This document shows, piece by piece, positions 31,028 to 42,313 of a stretch of DNA of 59,672 nucleotides. The position numbers and the translations under genes are program-made. Numbering within the stretch: position 1 is the stretch's first letter; each line of letters starts with the position of its first letter. Source of the DNA: Saprospiraceae bacterium (GTDB lineage: Bacteria; Bacteroidota; Bacteroidia; Chitinophagales; Saprospiraceae); the NCBI GenBank assembly GCA_016708265.1, contig JADJGA010000010.1, positions 1-59,672 of the forward strand. The letters are read 5' to 3'. The notes beneath the pieces are model-generated. The model did no database searches. It had not been told where the DNA came from and saw only the letters and a list, made by a program, of their open reading frames with translations.

Positions 31028-33606
31028 TTATCCCTTTCCTGCAAATATTTTCTTCGTGTAAATTTTTCCTCCTGTCCTGAATTTTACAAAATAAATTCCG
31101 GTTTGAATATTATTTATATCAAGTTCATATATCCCCGATCCATCTGAAATTTTATCCCCTGCTACTTTTTGTCCCATTACATTAAAAATTTCAACCGATG
31201 CATCTCTGGTCTTATCTGTACCGGATACTATCTCGATATTTCCTTTTCCGGCTGCACTGAAAATATACCAATCCGAATCTTCATATATTTCTGTACCTGA
31301 TAGCGCCGGGCAAAGGATCACACCAGGTTCAAATACCTCATTGCATGCCTCCTTTTTTGAGTCACTGATTATATATTCTATAGAAATATTTTCTTTACAG
31401 AAGTAGGGGCCAAGGAAAAGAGGAAGTGTATTATAATTAAAGAGCCCGTAATTTTTCCCGTTTCCCTTTAAGTAAAAGCTTTCAGAAGTATTTAAATGTT
31501 TGAAATCAAGCATGATCCAGTATCTGCCTGAGAGAGTATCAAAAATAGGTCTGTAAGTCATATCATAGATTTTGCAGGCTTCTTCACCACAAACAGGCAT
31601 GGGATATTCTTTTGTCAGACAGCAAGCTCCATGATCCATACAAATTTTTATGAAATCATTTGGACCATTATTGACTATTTTTATTCCGGAGATCTTTAAT
31701 GGTAGCTGGCTAACATTATATGTACCTTTGATTTGATTATTGACATTGATATCAAATGTATTTGTATTACTATTTTTATATGTGAAATTTAGATAGAATT
31801 GATATGTATTGTCATCATTACATTTTATTTCTTTAATTGAGATGTCTTCTATTATACAACCGTCCCCGGTGCAATTTGGCACCTCATATTCCTTAGCCTT
31901 GCAACAGTTATCTTCAAGACAAATTTTCAGGAAATGCACTTTCTTATCAGTGAATTTCACCCCTTTTATCAACAATGGCAACTGACTTACCGAATAATAA
32001 CCGCTTATCTGACCATTTACTGACAGGTAGAATGAATCTGATTGACTGTTTTTGTATGTGAAATTGAGATAGAACTGATATGTATGATTGTCAGTACATT
32101 TCATTTCTTTAATTGATATTTCTTCTATTATGCAACCATCCCCAGCGCAATTTGGCACCTCATATTCCTTAGCCTTGCAACAGTTATTCTCCAGACAAAT
32201 TTTCAGGAAATGTACCTTCTTATCAGTGAACTTGACACCTTTTATCAGCAATGGCAACTGATTTATTGAGTAATAACCGCTGATCTGATTATTTACTGAC
32301 AGATAGAATGAATCTGACTGACTGTTTTTGTATGTGAAATTGAGATAGAACTGATAGGTATTATCATCATTGCATTTCATTTCTTTAATGAATATTTCTT
32401 CAATAATACAACCATCTCCTGTGCAATTCGGCACCTCATATTCCCTGGTTTTGCAACAGTTGTCCTCAAGGCAAACTTTGATGAAATGTACCTTTTTGTC
32501 CGTTAACTTAACCCCTTTTATCAATAAAGGTAATTGACTTACAGAGAAGTAGCCGCTGATTTGATCATTTACATTCAGGTAAAATTTTCCGGACTGACTG
32601 TTTTTGTATGTGAAATTGAGGTAGAACTGATATGTATTATCATCATTGCATTTTAATTCTTTGACTGAGATTTCTTCTATTGTACATTTTTCCGCACAAC
32701 ATAATGAATCAAAAATGACTGAACTTTGGCAAACTTTATTTTCAAGATCCCAGATCGTGATCATCAAAAAAGTATCGCACAGTGACTTGACTGGACCAAG
32801 TACAAAATACTCCCTGAAAGTCACAGAATCGACAATCACGTTATTTTTATATTCACCAATTTTTTCATTGCCGAGGTTTGTTACGACCACGTATTTTTTT
32901 GCCTGCACATTTGTATGGAGGAATGACAATTTCAAAAACAAATTGCCATTTGCATCGCACTCATATCCATGAAGTTGAATATCGCGGATAAAACAGTCAG
33001 GGCAATCCGATCCGTTAACATTAAAATCATTGAAGCACAGTGAATCCACCTTGTCAAAAACAGATATATTGTATTTTGTATCAGCTGAGTTGAACGGGCC
33101 AATAGATACAGGCAGGTTTTTATATGACTTCCTGCCATATGAAATATTTTTTACAGCAATATCAAAACTATCACTTGTCTCAAAATGGTGAAAATCAAAT
33201 ACAATATTGAATGTTGTATCTGTACACTTGTTTTTGCATATTTAAAATCGAAAATTGCACATGAACACGGATTTTCTACTTTTGTTGTCACAAAGCAGTC
33301 TGGTTTAGAAGGATCAGTTATTTTTATTTTATCAGTTATATTACCGCTAAACTTGTTTTGAAATATTTTTAGAGGTAAATCATTTACACTGAATTTACCA
33401 TACTTTAATTCATTGATATAAATTTCTATTGAGTCGATCATGGTATCCTGAACTGCAAAATTCAATGTAAATTCATAGCTTGCATTTTCAATGCATTTGA
33501 CCTCACTGATTATTGGTTCATTCAAACCACATTCTGCAGTCAATATGCCCTTATTGATAACAAATGTCAATATTAAAAGCACCAATAGTTTAAAATACTT
33601 TTTCAT
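31028..33606 (-). CDS. T9SS-exported tandem-repeat protein
   Basis: About 860 residues. A signal peptide (LLVLLILTFVINKGILTA) is followed by divergent repeat-like domains, four close 92-residue repeats, a further related domain, and a C-terminal sorting domain of about 80 residues with VEIFNVMGQKVAG, GIYELDINNIQTGIYFVKF and TKKIFAGKG, which is T9SS type A. Each repeat starts with C-I-I-E-E-I-S-I-K-E, contains QFYLNFTYKNSQS and ends with a CCK-type cysteine pair, suggesting Ig-like domains held by disulfides. A one-base A loss near 33,232 splits signal and body. It is probably anchored or released at the cell surface; the ligand is unknown. Confidence 0.85.
31577..32686 (-). repeat. Four tandem repeats of 276 bp within the T9SS protein
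   Basis: Unit starts are set exactly 276 bases apart: the GCAACAG anchor recurs at 31901, 32177 and 32453, and the cysteine codon at the unit boundary near 31858, 32134 and 32410. The three first units in reading order are nearly identical at base level; the fourth diverges in its second half and is slightly longer. Confidence 0.85.
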
Positions 33607-34043
33607 TTTATTTATTTTTGATGTTCATTAATGATCTGTTTAAATATATTCTTAAGAAAAACAAAGCTTGTCTTTGTGTGCTAATCATATGGTACGAAAA
33701 TTACTAAAAACGCTGCAATATACAGTATTTTGATCAATAAAATGTTTATGAAATTAAATTTTTCTGATATAATGTTTTTCGAACTTAATTGCCTCACCCG
33801 TTAAGTTTATACAACTTAGCACAGTTTAACGAACAATCACATGTGCAATCTGCGTGGTTCTAATCCAATTCTGCTTGGCTGTTCTTTTATGCATAATTTT
33901 TCTATCCAAAAGGAAGATGTAATTTATAACTGTGAATACACTATTCCAAGTAATTAAAATCATTTTTTTTTGAAAAAATTATATATTTATCACGCTTTTA
34001 CATTTTTGTTATCTTTACATTTAAATTGATTAACATTCAAAAC
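33607..34043. other. Intergenic, divergent upstream regions
   Basis: About 435 bases between divergently transcribed genes, so promoters for both must lie here. TTATCTTTAC at 34008-34017 resembles the -7 box for the thioesterase. No other gene or strong hairpin is seen. Confidence 0.4.
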
Positions 34044-34808
34044 ATGGAATATCAGAAAAACAAAAATAAAGAGGAACCGGAATTAATAATGTCAGTGCCA
34101 TTCAGCATAAGTTCTGCCGATACTGATATGTTTGCAAGGATAAGAATGGGTTCACTGGCAAACCTGCTGATACAGGCTGCAACTAAGTCTGCCGATCATC
34201 TGAATGTAGGGTATGATTCAATAAGGCAGCAAAAACTATTCTGGGTTCTGAGCAGGCTTACAATCGAAATATATAAACCCATGAGCTGGTATGAATCATG
34301 TGTGGTAGAGACATGGCCTAAAGATATTCAGAAAATATTGTATATCAGGGATTTCATAGTAAGGGATGAAAAAGGGGAGGAAGTAGCCAAAGCAACGTCA
34401 GGTTGGCTGGGAATCGATATTGATACTAAACGGCCCCGAGCCATAGACAGCAGCGGAACTCCTTTATTTACAAGGCTGAAGGATAGAAATGCACTGGACA
34501 TCTCTCCCGAAAAACTTTTTCCGGTAAAAGATGGTGATGTTTCAGAAATAAAAACCAGCTATTACGATATTGATCTGAACGGTCATGTCACTGCCAGGAG
34601 ATACATAGACTGGATGATGGATACATTTGAAGTAGAATTTCACCAAAACAATTATCCTAAAATCGTTTCAATCAACTACCTCAATGAAATATGGCCGGGA
34701 GAGATAATTCAGATCACAAGAAACATTGCAGGAGAAAAAACATATATCTTCGAAGGCATTAACAAGATCAGGAATACGATTGCATTCCGGGGAAAGATTG
34801 GATTTTAA
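34044..34808 (+). CDS. Acyl-ACP thioesterase (FatA/B-like)
   Basis: 254 residues from the ATG at 34044; a TTG six codons upstream is less likely. Double hotdog fold: the first domain has SSADTDMFARIRMGSLANLL and WVLSRLTIEIYKPMSW, the second has YYDIDLNGHVTARRYIDWM, which holds the catalytic Asn-His pair in the plant FatA/B-like family. It frees fatty acids from acyl-carrier protein in the cytosol. The gene is intact and stands alone, with a kilobase of non-coding DNA after it. Confidence 0.9.
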   Translation: MEYQKNKNKEEPELIMSVPFSISSADTDMFARIRMGSLANLLIQAATKSADHLNVGYDSIRQQKLFWVLSRLTIEIYKPMSWYESCVVETWPKDIQKILYIRDFIVRDEKGEEVAKATSGWLGIDIDTKRPRAIDSSGTPLFTRLKDRNALDISPEKLFPVKDGDVSEIKTSYYDIDLNGHVTARRYIDWMMDTFEVEFHQNNYPKIVSINYLNEIWPGEIIQITRNIAGEKTYIFEGINKIRNTIAFRGKIGF

Positions 34809-35862
34809 TAAATTAAAAATGAATTGGTAGCCAATCTTATCTGCGATGATCTGCGTTTTTGATCTGCGGGATCTGCGGGAAATATTAATACCTGTACAAT
34901 AAATGCAGAGTATTCCGGAATGTTATAGATTATTTTGATTAGCAGATTTTATCAGTTAATATTAATGATATATAAATATTTCAATTTTTTTTAATAACAT
35001 TATTCCCTTCAAGCATTTTTTCATTTAAACATAGATGTTGTTTAAAAACTCAGGGAAAGGACTGTGCGATCCCGATACCGATCGGGAGTTTGAGCTGGAA
35101 AGTGCAGGAAATTTTACCGAAACCTTGTAGGTAAAATTTCGTTTCCGAACTTTCGGAATGAAAACATAATAACTTGTTGTTTTATAATAGATAAAAAGTT
35201 TGCGAGTTTTATTTCGCACGTCCCGACATTTATCGTCGGATTGCTACTTTTGACGGATCAAAAGTAGAGAAGTTTAAATAACAAATTAAAGTTTATAATA
35301 GCAAAATAGGGTCAAAATAGAACAAATATTTAATAGTGAATTTATTTAAAATTCAATAATATACAAGGGGTTTAAAACATATATTTTAAAACAACTTCAT
35401 ACAATTAATATGGATCAAGGATTAAAAATTAAATTTATCCCTTGATTTGCAGTAGTATCTGAGTACGAAACAAGATGATTATCGTAATATCATGGCTATC
35501 ATTATCCTCATTAAATTTATACCAAATTAAGCTGAAATTGACAACAGGACTTATGCTAAATACCTTTTTAAATTTTTTTTACTTTAGTTCCTGTTAATTG
35601 AAAATTGTCAATTTAAATTCCGTATAAATAAATATTAGAAGTGTGCTAACACCAAATTTGTAAAAAGAAATTGATTTATTTGCAGAATTAATGCTAAAAT
35701 TATATTGATTTTACAATTTATAATTCTATTTTTTCTTTAACCAAAACTTTTTTGAATTTCTTAAATAAAGTACTGTTTTGTTTTGTAAATTCATTGTTTC
35801 CTCTTAGATTTGCCCTCAATATATTCTATAATTATTTTCGGGGAATATTAAATCTTTTCTAA
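34809..35862. other. Long AT-rich non-coding interval before actA
   Basis: More than 1 kb without a supportable gene. 34839-34885 holds repeats of ATCTGCG (TCTGCGATGATCTGCG and TGATCTGCGGGATCTGCGG). 35070-35267 is an array of hairpins, described separately. 35268-35862 is very AT-rich; ATCAAGG/CCTTGAT near 35,415-35,446 can pair. The act promoter must lie here, but I cannot choose one. Confidence 0.6.
35070..35267. repeat. Array of five inverted repeats
   Basis: Perfect stems in a row: TCCCGAT/ATCGGGA (35070-35087), GAAATTTTACC/GGTAAAATTTC (35108-35140), TTCCGAA/TTCGGAA (35143-35158), CCGAC/GTCGG (35223-35239), CTACTTTTGA/TCAAAAGTAG (35244-35267). The density of perfect stems is far above the surroundings and suggests a dispersed palindromic repeat element or a structured RNA. 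Confidence 0.6.
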
Positions 35863-37599
35863 ATGAACAAACTATTATTTTTGAACCGACTGATTTTCAC
35901 AATATTACTTCTTGGATTTTTAAATTCAGCCATCAGTCAGACAGCCGATGAGGGTAAAGAATTGTTTGTAAGCAAAGCCTGTGCTGCCTGCCATGACCGG
36001 AGTATGACGAAAACTCTGATCGGACCAGGACTGGCTGGAGTGGAATCCAGATGGGAAAAGAAAGAAGATCTGTATCAGTGGATCAGAGATTCCAAAAAAC
36101 TCCTTGATGCAAAACACCCGTATGCTACCCAGCTTTTTGAAAAATTCAATAAAGTGCAGATGACCCCTAATCCTGCTTTGACAGATAAGGAAATAGCTTC
36201 CTTATTACTGTATGTCAACAGTGTAGCAGGAGGTGGAGAAATTGCCGGTGCAGGAAAAGCTGACCCGCTTGCAATTAAAGGGAAAGAGCTTTTTCAGTCC
36301 AAAGCCTGTGCTGCATGCCATGATATTAAATTTAAAGCAATCCTGGTTGGCCCGGTTCTGACAGGAGTTGCTGACCGGTGGGAGAATAAAAAAGATCTTT
36401 ATGAATGGATAAAAAATCCACAGAAACTTCTTGATGCAAAACATCCTTATGCAACCCAGCTATTTGCAAAGTTCAATAAAGTTCCGATGACACCCAATCC
36501 GACTATAACGGATGAGGAAATCGATGCAATTCTTGCTTTCATAGCCAATCCGCCTGCTGAGGAAACAGCAACTGTGGCAGGATCGGAAAATCCATATCTT
36601 CAGCTTGAAACAACAACTTCTGCAACTCAAAAAAGCTCAGGTGGTTTTTTCAGCAGTCTTACATTTTTTGTAATTCTTTTTGTGATCCTGCTTGGTATTG
36701 TCCTGTGGCTGGCCTTGATAGTTGCCAGAGCCAGGGTAACGGCTTTCAGAGACGAATTTGGAGAGGAAAAGTCAGTCAGCATCCTGTCAGTGCTTTTTGC
36801 AAACAGGACCGTCCTGAAATTTGCTATCTTCGGGTTTGTAGTTTTTGGTATATATTTTACAGCAATACGGGGAATAGCCCTTGGCAGGCAGCAGGATTAT
36901 CAGCCTGATCAACCTATCATTTATTCCCATAAAGTGCATGCCGGAGACAATAAAATAGACTGCAGCTTTTGTCATGACGCTGCCAGAAGGTCAAAACATG
37001 CAATGATACCGCCCACGAGCACTTGTATGAAGTGCCATCAGGGGATTAAAACAGGAACTCAGTATGGTACCCGGGAAATTGCCAAGGTATTTGTTTCCAT
37101 CGGATTTAATCCTGTTACCAATCAATACATTGAGAATTATGATAAAATGAGCAATGACGATATTAAAAAGATCTTCATAGAGTGGATCAAGGCAGAGAAT
37201 AAGAATGATGCTCAGGTTGCTGAAGATCAATGGACAAACATTATGACTTCATTAACAAGTGACATAAAACCAAATGTTAGTGGTCCTATTCCATGGACAA
37301 GGATCCATAATCTCCCGGACCATGTATATTTCAATCATGCCCAGCACTTTACAGTAGGAAAAATTCAATGCCAGTCATGCCACGGCCCAATTCAGGAAAT
37401 GGAGGTGGTAAAACAATTTGCACCTCTTTCAATGGGCTGGTGTGTTAATTGTCATAGGCAAACCGATGTGAAATTTACAGAAAACAAGTATTATGATCAG
37501 TATTTTGCAAAATACCATGAAGAAATGAAAAATGGAACCAGGACTGGTGTTAAAGTACAGGATATTGGAGGTTTGGAATGTCAGAAATGTCACTATTAA
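35863..37599 (+). CDS. actA: Alternative complex III subunit ActA with two extra cytochrome c domains
   Basis: 578 residues, intact. Seven CxxCH haem sites: residues 40, 149, 367, 388, 503, 527 and 573. After a signal peptide come two similar cytochrome c domains (about 28-118 and 137-225), each with CAACH, LLDAKHPYATQLF and a Met ligand in MTPNP. Two membrane segments (about 248-275 and 312-332) lead to the five-haem ActA domain with CSFCHDAARRSKHAMIPPT and CQSCHG. In well-studied complexes ActA has only the five-haem part, so the duplicated front is an addition that may pass electrons to or replace a soluble cytochrome. First gene of the act operon. Confidence 0.92.
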   Translation: MNKLLFLNRLIFTILLLGFLNSAISQTADEGKELFVSKACAACHDRSMTKTLIGPGLAGVESRWEKKEDLYQWIRDSKKLLDAKHPYATQLFEKFNKVQMTPNPALTDKEIASLLLYVNSVAGGGEIAGAGKADPLAIKGKELFQSKACAACHDIKFKAILVGPVLTGVADRWENKKDLYEWIKNPQKLLDAKHPYATQLFAKFNKVPMTPNPTITDEEIDAILAFIANPPAEETATVAGSENPYLQLETTTSATQKSSGGFFSSLTFFVILFVILLGIVLWLALIVARARVTAFRDEFGEEKSVSILSVLFANRTVLKFAIFGFVVFGIYFTAIRGIALGRQQDYQPDQPIIYSHKVHAGDNKIDCSFCHDAARRSKHAMIPPTSTCMKCHQGIKTGTQYGTREIAKVFVSIGFNPVTNQYIENYDKMSNDDIKKIFIEWIKAENKNDAQVAEDQWTNIMTSLTSDIKPNVSGPIPWTRIHNLPDHVYFNHAQHFTVGKIQCQSCHGPIQEMEVVKQFAPLSMGWCVNCHRQTDVKFTENKYYDQYFAKYHEEMKNGTRTGVKVQDIGGLECQKCHY

Positions 37600-37668
37600 A
37601 AAAATTAAATCATTAAATAAAGAAATCAATTATTGCAGATTTTTAGAAAAAATTGATAATTTGATCGC

Positions 37669-40600
37669 ATGAAAAAACAAAATAACAACGAGAATATCTG
37701 GATAGGTAAACAAGATTTGAAATTTGACGAGGAATTTGTTGAAAATTCAATGAAGGAATTTGTTGAAGTACCATTTCAGGAAAATTCTTCCGAACCGGTA
37801 TCAGCCTTTGCTCCCAGCAGAAGGGATTTTCTCAAAGTCCTTGGATTCGGGATTGGTGCAGCAACAATAGCAAGTTGTGATATACCTGTAAAAAAAGCTA
37901 TACCCTATGTTATAAAACCCGAAGAAATAGTGCCCGGAGTTGCAACCTATTATGCATCCAGCTTCGTCAAAGGAGGTGATTATTGCTCAATAGTTGTCAA
38001 AACAAGAGAGGGCAGACCAATCAAAATTGAAGGCAACAAGCTATCTCAGGTGACTTTTGGGGGTACATCAGCCCGGGTACAGGCCGATGTGCTGAATCTT
38101 TACAATATTAACAGGCTTAAAGAACCAAAAGTAAAAAAAGCTGATAAATTTGAAGTTGCAACATGGAAAGATCTCGACGATACGGTTAAATCAAAATTGA
38201 ATAAAAGTTCGAAGATCAGAATTGTTACAAATACAATATTGAGCCCTACAAGAAAAAAAGTGATCTCAGACTTTACAAAGGCATTTCCGAATACCAAAAC
38301 TATAACCTACGATCCTTACTCATCTGCAGCTATTCTGATTGCAAATGAAAAGAGTTTTGGAAAAAAGGAAATCCCTGATTATAAATTTGATAAAGCTGAT
38401 GTAATAGTTAGTTTCAATGCCGACTTTTTAGGAACATGGATATCTCCGGTTGAATACTCAAAAAAATACTCCCTGAAGAGGAAAATCGAAAATGCAGATA
38501 AGCCTGAGATGTCAAGACACATTCAGGTCGAATCTTATATGTCACTTACCGGTTCAAATGCTGACAACAGAATTTTGATAAAACCATCGGAACAGGGTTC
38601 AGCAATTTTGGCTTTGTATAATGAGTTAGCCAGTCTTACCGGCGGGCAGCAACTCGCTAACCTGGATCTAAATCCGAAAGCTAAAAAATCTATTACCGAA
38701 CTTGCAAAGGAACTTGCTGAATCTAAAGGCAGATCACTGATCGTCAGCGGATCAAACAATGTTGGAGAACAAATAATTGTCAATAAGATCAACAGTATTC
38801 TGAATAATTATGGCTCAACATTAGATTTTACTGAAGCATCATATCAGAGGCAAGGCGATGAGAGAGAGCTTTTCAGCATGATCGATGAAATAAACATTGG
38901 CAGTATTGATGCAGTAATATTTATGGAATCAAATCCGCTGTATGATTTTGCAGGAAAAGAAAAACTTAAGACAGCATTATCAAAAGTTAAGTTGAAAGTT
39001 GCTTTGGCATTCAGTACAGATGAGACTTCCAATGAATGCGACTACATAGCCCCTGTGAGCCATCTGCTAGAATCATGGGGTGATGCAATGCCAAAAAAGG
39101 GTCACTATAGTCTTATACAACCTGCTATTTCAACAATATTCAATACAAGGCAGGCTGAGATATCACTTATGAACTGGTCTGGAACTCTTAACCAGACTGC
39201 CGATCAGCCATATTATACCTATCTGAAAGACAACTGGAAACAAATGTTCCCTCAGTCAGGAGGTACTTCTTTCAGCTCGTTCTGGGACAAATCACTTAAG
39301 GAGGGAGTTTATTATAAAGCACCTGCTTCGATAAATGTAAGCTTCAAAGCTGATATTACGGGTGCAGCATCATTGATTGGTAAACCATCAAAAGGAGGAA
39401 TGGACCTTGCTTTCTTTGAAACCGTCAACATCGGTAATGGACAATATGCTGAAAATCCCTGGCTGCAGGAAATGCCTAATCCGGTTGACAGAACAGCATG
39501 GGGAAATCACCTTCATATCCCGGTTTCATTTAACGGAGATAAGGATTTTTTCGCTTTCAACAAGCTTGAAGATGGTGATATCGTGATGATGGATGTAAAA
39601 GGCATCGAAAAGAAATTGACTGTAGTAAGCATTTTCGGTCAGATGAAAGATACTTTCGCTGTTCCGGTTGGCTATGGTAGAAAATTTGCAGGATTAGTAG
39701 GAACAGGCATCGGAGTCGACTTCAATGAATTGCTGGTCAGCCAGGAAGGTCTGACTCAATATTACATTACAGATGTAAAAGTAGGTGAAAAGATCGGTGT
39801 CGACAAGGAATTTGCTCATGTTCAGTATCACCATACAATAGGTGTTACTGCCAAAGACAGTAAAACAAATGAAATAAAGAATGCTGATGAATCTGCATTG
39901 CCGGATCCATTCTGGAAAAATGTTTTCGGTGTTGAGGATTTCAGGGGCGTTGACTGAAAGATCGGTGATTTTCAAGTCAAATATTAAGGAACTAAAAGAG
40001 AGTGTTGAACACCTTAAAGAGAAAAGAAAGGAGTTTCAGCATTTAAATGAAAAGCAGATATACAACGGTTATGATGAGCTGTATGCTATGGGTCATCATT
40101 GGGGAATGCACATTGATACCAATCTGTGTACCGGATGCGGTACTTGTACGATAGCTTGTATGGCTGAAAACAATGTACCGGTTGTAGGTAAACATGAAGT
40201 AAAAAGGCATCATGAGATGGCCTGGCTGAGAATCGACAGGTATTTTTATGGCGATGTTGATAATCCAAATACTGTCTATCAGCCTATGTTGTGCCAGCAT
40301 TGCGATAATGCTCCATGCGAAAACGTTTGTCCGGTGAATGCTACTAATCATAGCAGTGAAGGGCTGAATCAGATGATTTACAACAGATGTATCGGAACAA
40401 GATATTGTGCCAATAACTGCCCTTATAAGGTCAGGAGATTCAACTGGCTTGATTATACAAAAGCTGATATATTTTATGAAAATGAACCTGGTCTTCAGGA
40501 AGGCAATAAGTTCAGCACAATAGGAAATGAAGACACATTATTTGGGAATGATCCGCTTACAAGAATGGTACTCAATCCGGATGTTACAGTCAGATCAAGA

Positions 40601-40885
40601 GGAGTAATCGAGAAATGCAGTTTCTGTGTTCAGAGAATTCAGGCTGGCAAACTGACATCCAAAGTCGAAGGCCGTAAGCTTAAAGATGAAGATGTTGCAA
40701 CTGCCTGTCAGTCTGCATGTCCTACAAATGCTATAGTGTTTGGAGATATGAATGACAAGGATAATATACTCAATAAGGTTAAGAACAGCCCATTGACATT
40801 TATAGCACTGGAGGAAACAAATGTAAGATCGTCAGTAAGCTATAGTATGAAAGTAAACAACAGGAACGAAAAATTTGATGTATAA
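37669..40885 (+). CDS. actB: Alternative complex III subunit ActB
   Basis: About 1,070 residues. It has a twin-arginine signal near residue 52 (SRRDFLKVLGFGIGAA), a large molybdopterin-oxidoreductase-like domain that in this family has no cofactor, then an NrfC-like ferredoxin domain after about 39,990. The ferredoxin cysteines are in CTGCGTCTIAC, CQHCDNAPCENVCP, CIGTRYCANNCP, CSFCVQRI and CQSACP, expected to hold three [4Fe-4S] and one [3Fe-4S] cluster. One frame break lies near 39,950, in the linker after FWKNVFGVEDFRGVD, where the downstream frame continues without loss. It follows actA by 69 bases. Confidence 0.93.
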
Positions 40886-40905
40886 AAAATAAAAATTATT
40901 ATAAA

Positions 40906-42290
40906 ATGAGTGCACCGGTATCAAGTATTAGAGAGCCGTTAGTTCTGGGTCATAAGACATATCACGACATTACAGAAGACCTGGTAAAAGCGACCGAAAA
41001 GGCACCTCCTTTATCATGGATTGCGATTTTTATCCCTGCAGTTGCCCTGTTGGGTCTTGGAGCTTTTGCAACATTCTGGACCATTTTCGTCGGAATTGGA
41101 ACCTGGGACCTGAACAGGACAATAAACTGGGGATGGGATATTACAAACTTTGTATGGTGGATCGGAATCGGCCATGCCGGAACTCTGATCTCAGCCATCT
41201 TGCTCTTATTCAGACAGAAATGGAGAACAGGCGTTAACAGGGCTGCAGAAGCTATGACTATTTTTGCGGTGATGTGTGCCGGATTTTTCCCTCTTGTTCA
41301 CATGGGAAGGATATGGAATGCATTTTTCATTTTCCCTATCCAAATACCCGTGGTTCTTTGTGGGTAAACTTCAATTCAGCTTTGCTCTGGGATGTATTCG
41401 CTATTTCTACATATTTTACAGTATCACTTCTGTTTTGGTATACAGGTCTTGTACCTGATCTTGCAACCATAAGGGACAGAGCAAGGGGAATAAGGAAAAA
41501 GTTTTACGGATTCTTTTCACTGGGATGGACAGGTGCTGCCAAACACTGGCAGAGATGGGAATATCTTTCTTTAGTTCTTGCAGGATTGGCTACTCCTCTC
41601 GTACTTTCAGTTCATACTATAGTAAGTTTTGACTTCGCAACTTCTATGATCCCGGGATGGCATACAACTATTTTTCCGCCTTATTTTGTAGCAGGGGCAG
41701 TATTTTCAGGTTTTGCAATGGTATTGACACTGATGCTTATAGCAAGAAAAGTTCTTCATCTTGAAGAATATATTACTTTGGCACATATTGAGTCAATGAA
41801 TAAAGTTATACTTACTACCGGTTCAATTGTCGGGGTTGCATATATTACTGAATTATTTATTTCATGGTATTCCGGATATATATATGAGCAATGGGCATTT
41901 TTTAACCGTGCATTTGGCCCTTACTGGTGGTCATATTTCGGAATGATGTTTGCAAATGTTATCTCACCTCAATTTTTCTGGTCCAAAAAACTCAGAAGAA
42001 ATATCACATTCACCTTCCTGATTTCAATTTTGATCAATATTGGTATGTGGTTTGAAAGGTTTGTCATCATTGCGACAACTTTAGCCCGTGATTTCGTGCC
42101 AAGTTCATGGAGTTATTATTCTCCTACATGGGTTGAGATAAGCTTGTATCTGGGAACTTTTGGATTGTTCTTTACCTGCTTTCTTGTGTTTGCAAGATTG
42201 GCACCTGTTGTAGCAGTTGCAGAGATTAAACACATTTTGAAAACAGGAGGAGATCAGTATATTGGTAAAAATGCGACAAAAAAACATTAA
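40906..42290 (+). CDS. actC: Alternative complex III subunit ActC (NrfD-like)
   Basis: About 460 residues with ten helices, the quinol-binding and possible proton-channel subunit. N-terminal segment PLVLGHKTYHDITEDL, then GIGHAGTLISAILLLFRQKWR and MCAGFFPLVHMGR in the first half, and HTIVSFDFATSMIPGWHTT and GYIYEQWAFFNRAFGPYWW in the second. A one-base break near 41,350 (after FIFPIQIPVV) separates the halves; the second resumes at YPNTRGSLWVNFNSALLWD. It begins 20 bases after actB. Confidence 0.93.
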
Positions 42291-42313
42291 TAATCATTAA
42301 TAGAGGTATTATA

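Noticed and set aside
31577..32686. CRISPR array
   Set aside because: The 276-base units are coding, without short spacers; no cas gene is present.
32646..33138. Open frames on both strands next to the T9SS repeat protein
   Set aside because: They are shadows of the continuous coding frame that links the signal-peptide part with the repeat part after one base is restored.
34809..35862. Insertion sequence or phage remnant
   Set aside because: No transposase or integrase frame and no terminal repeats or target duplication could be found; only hairpins and short repeats.
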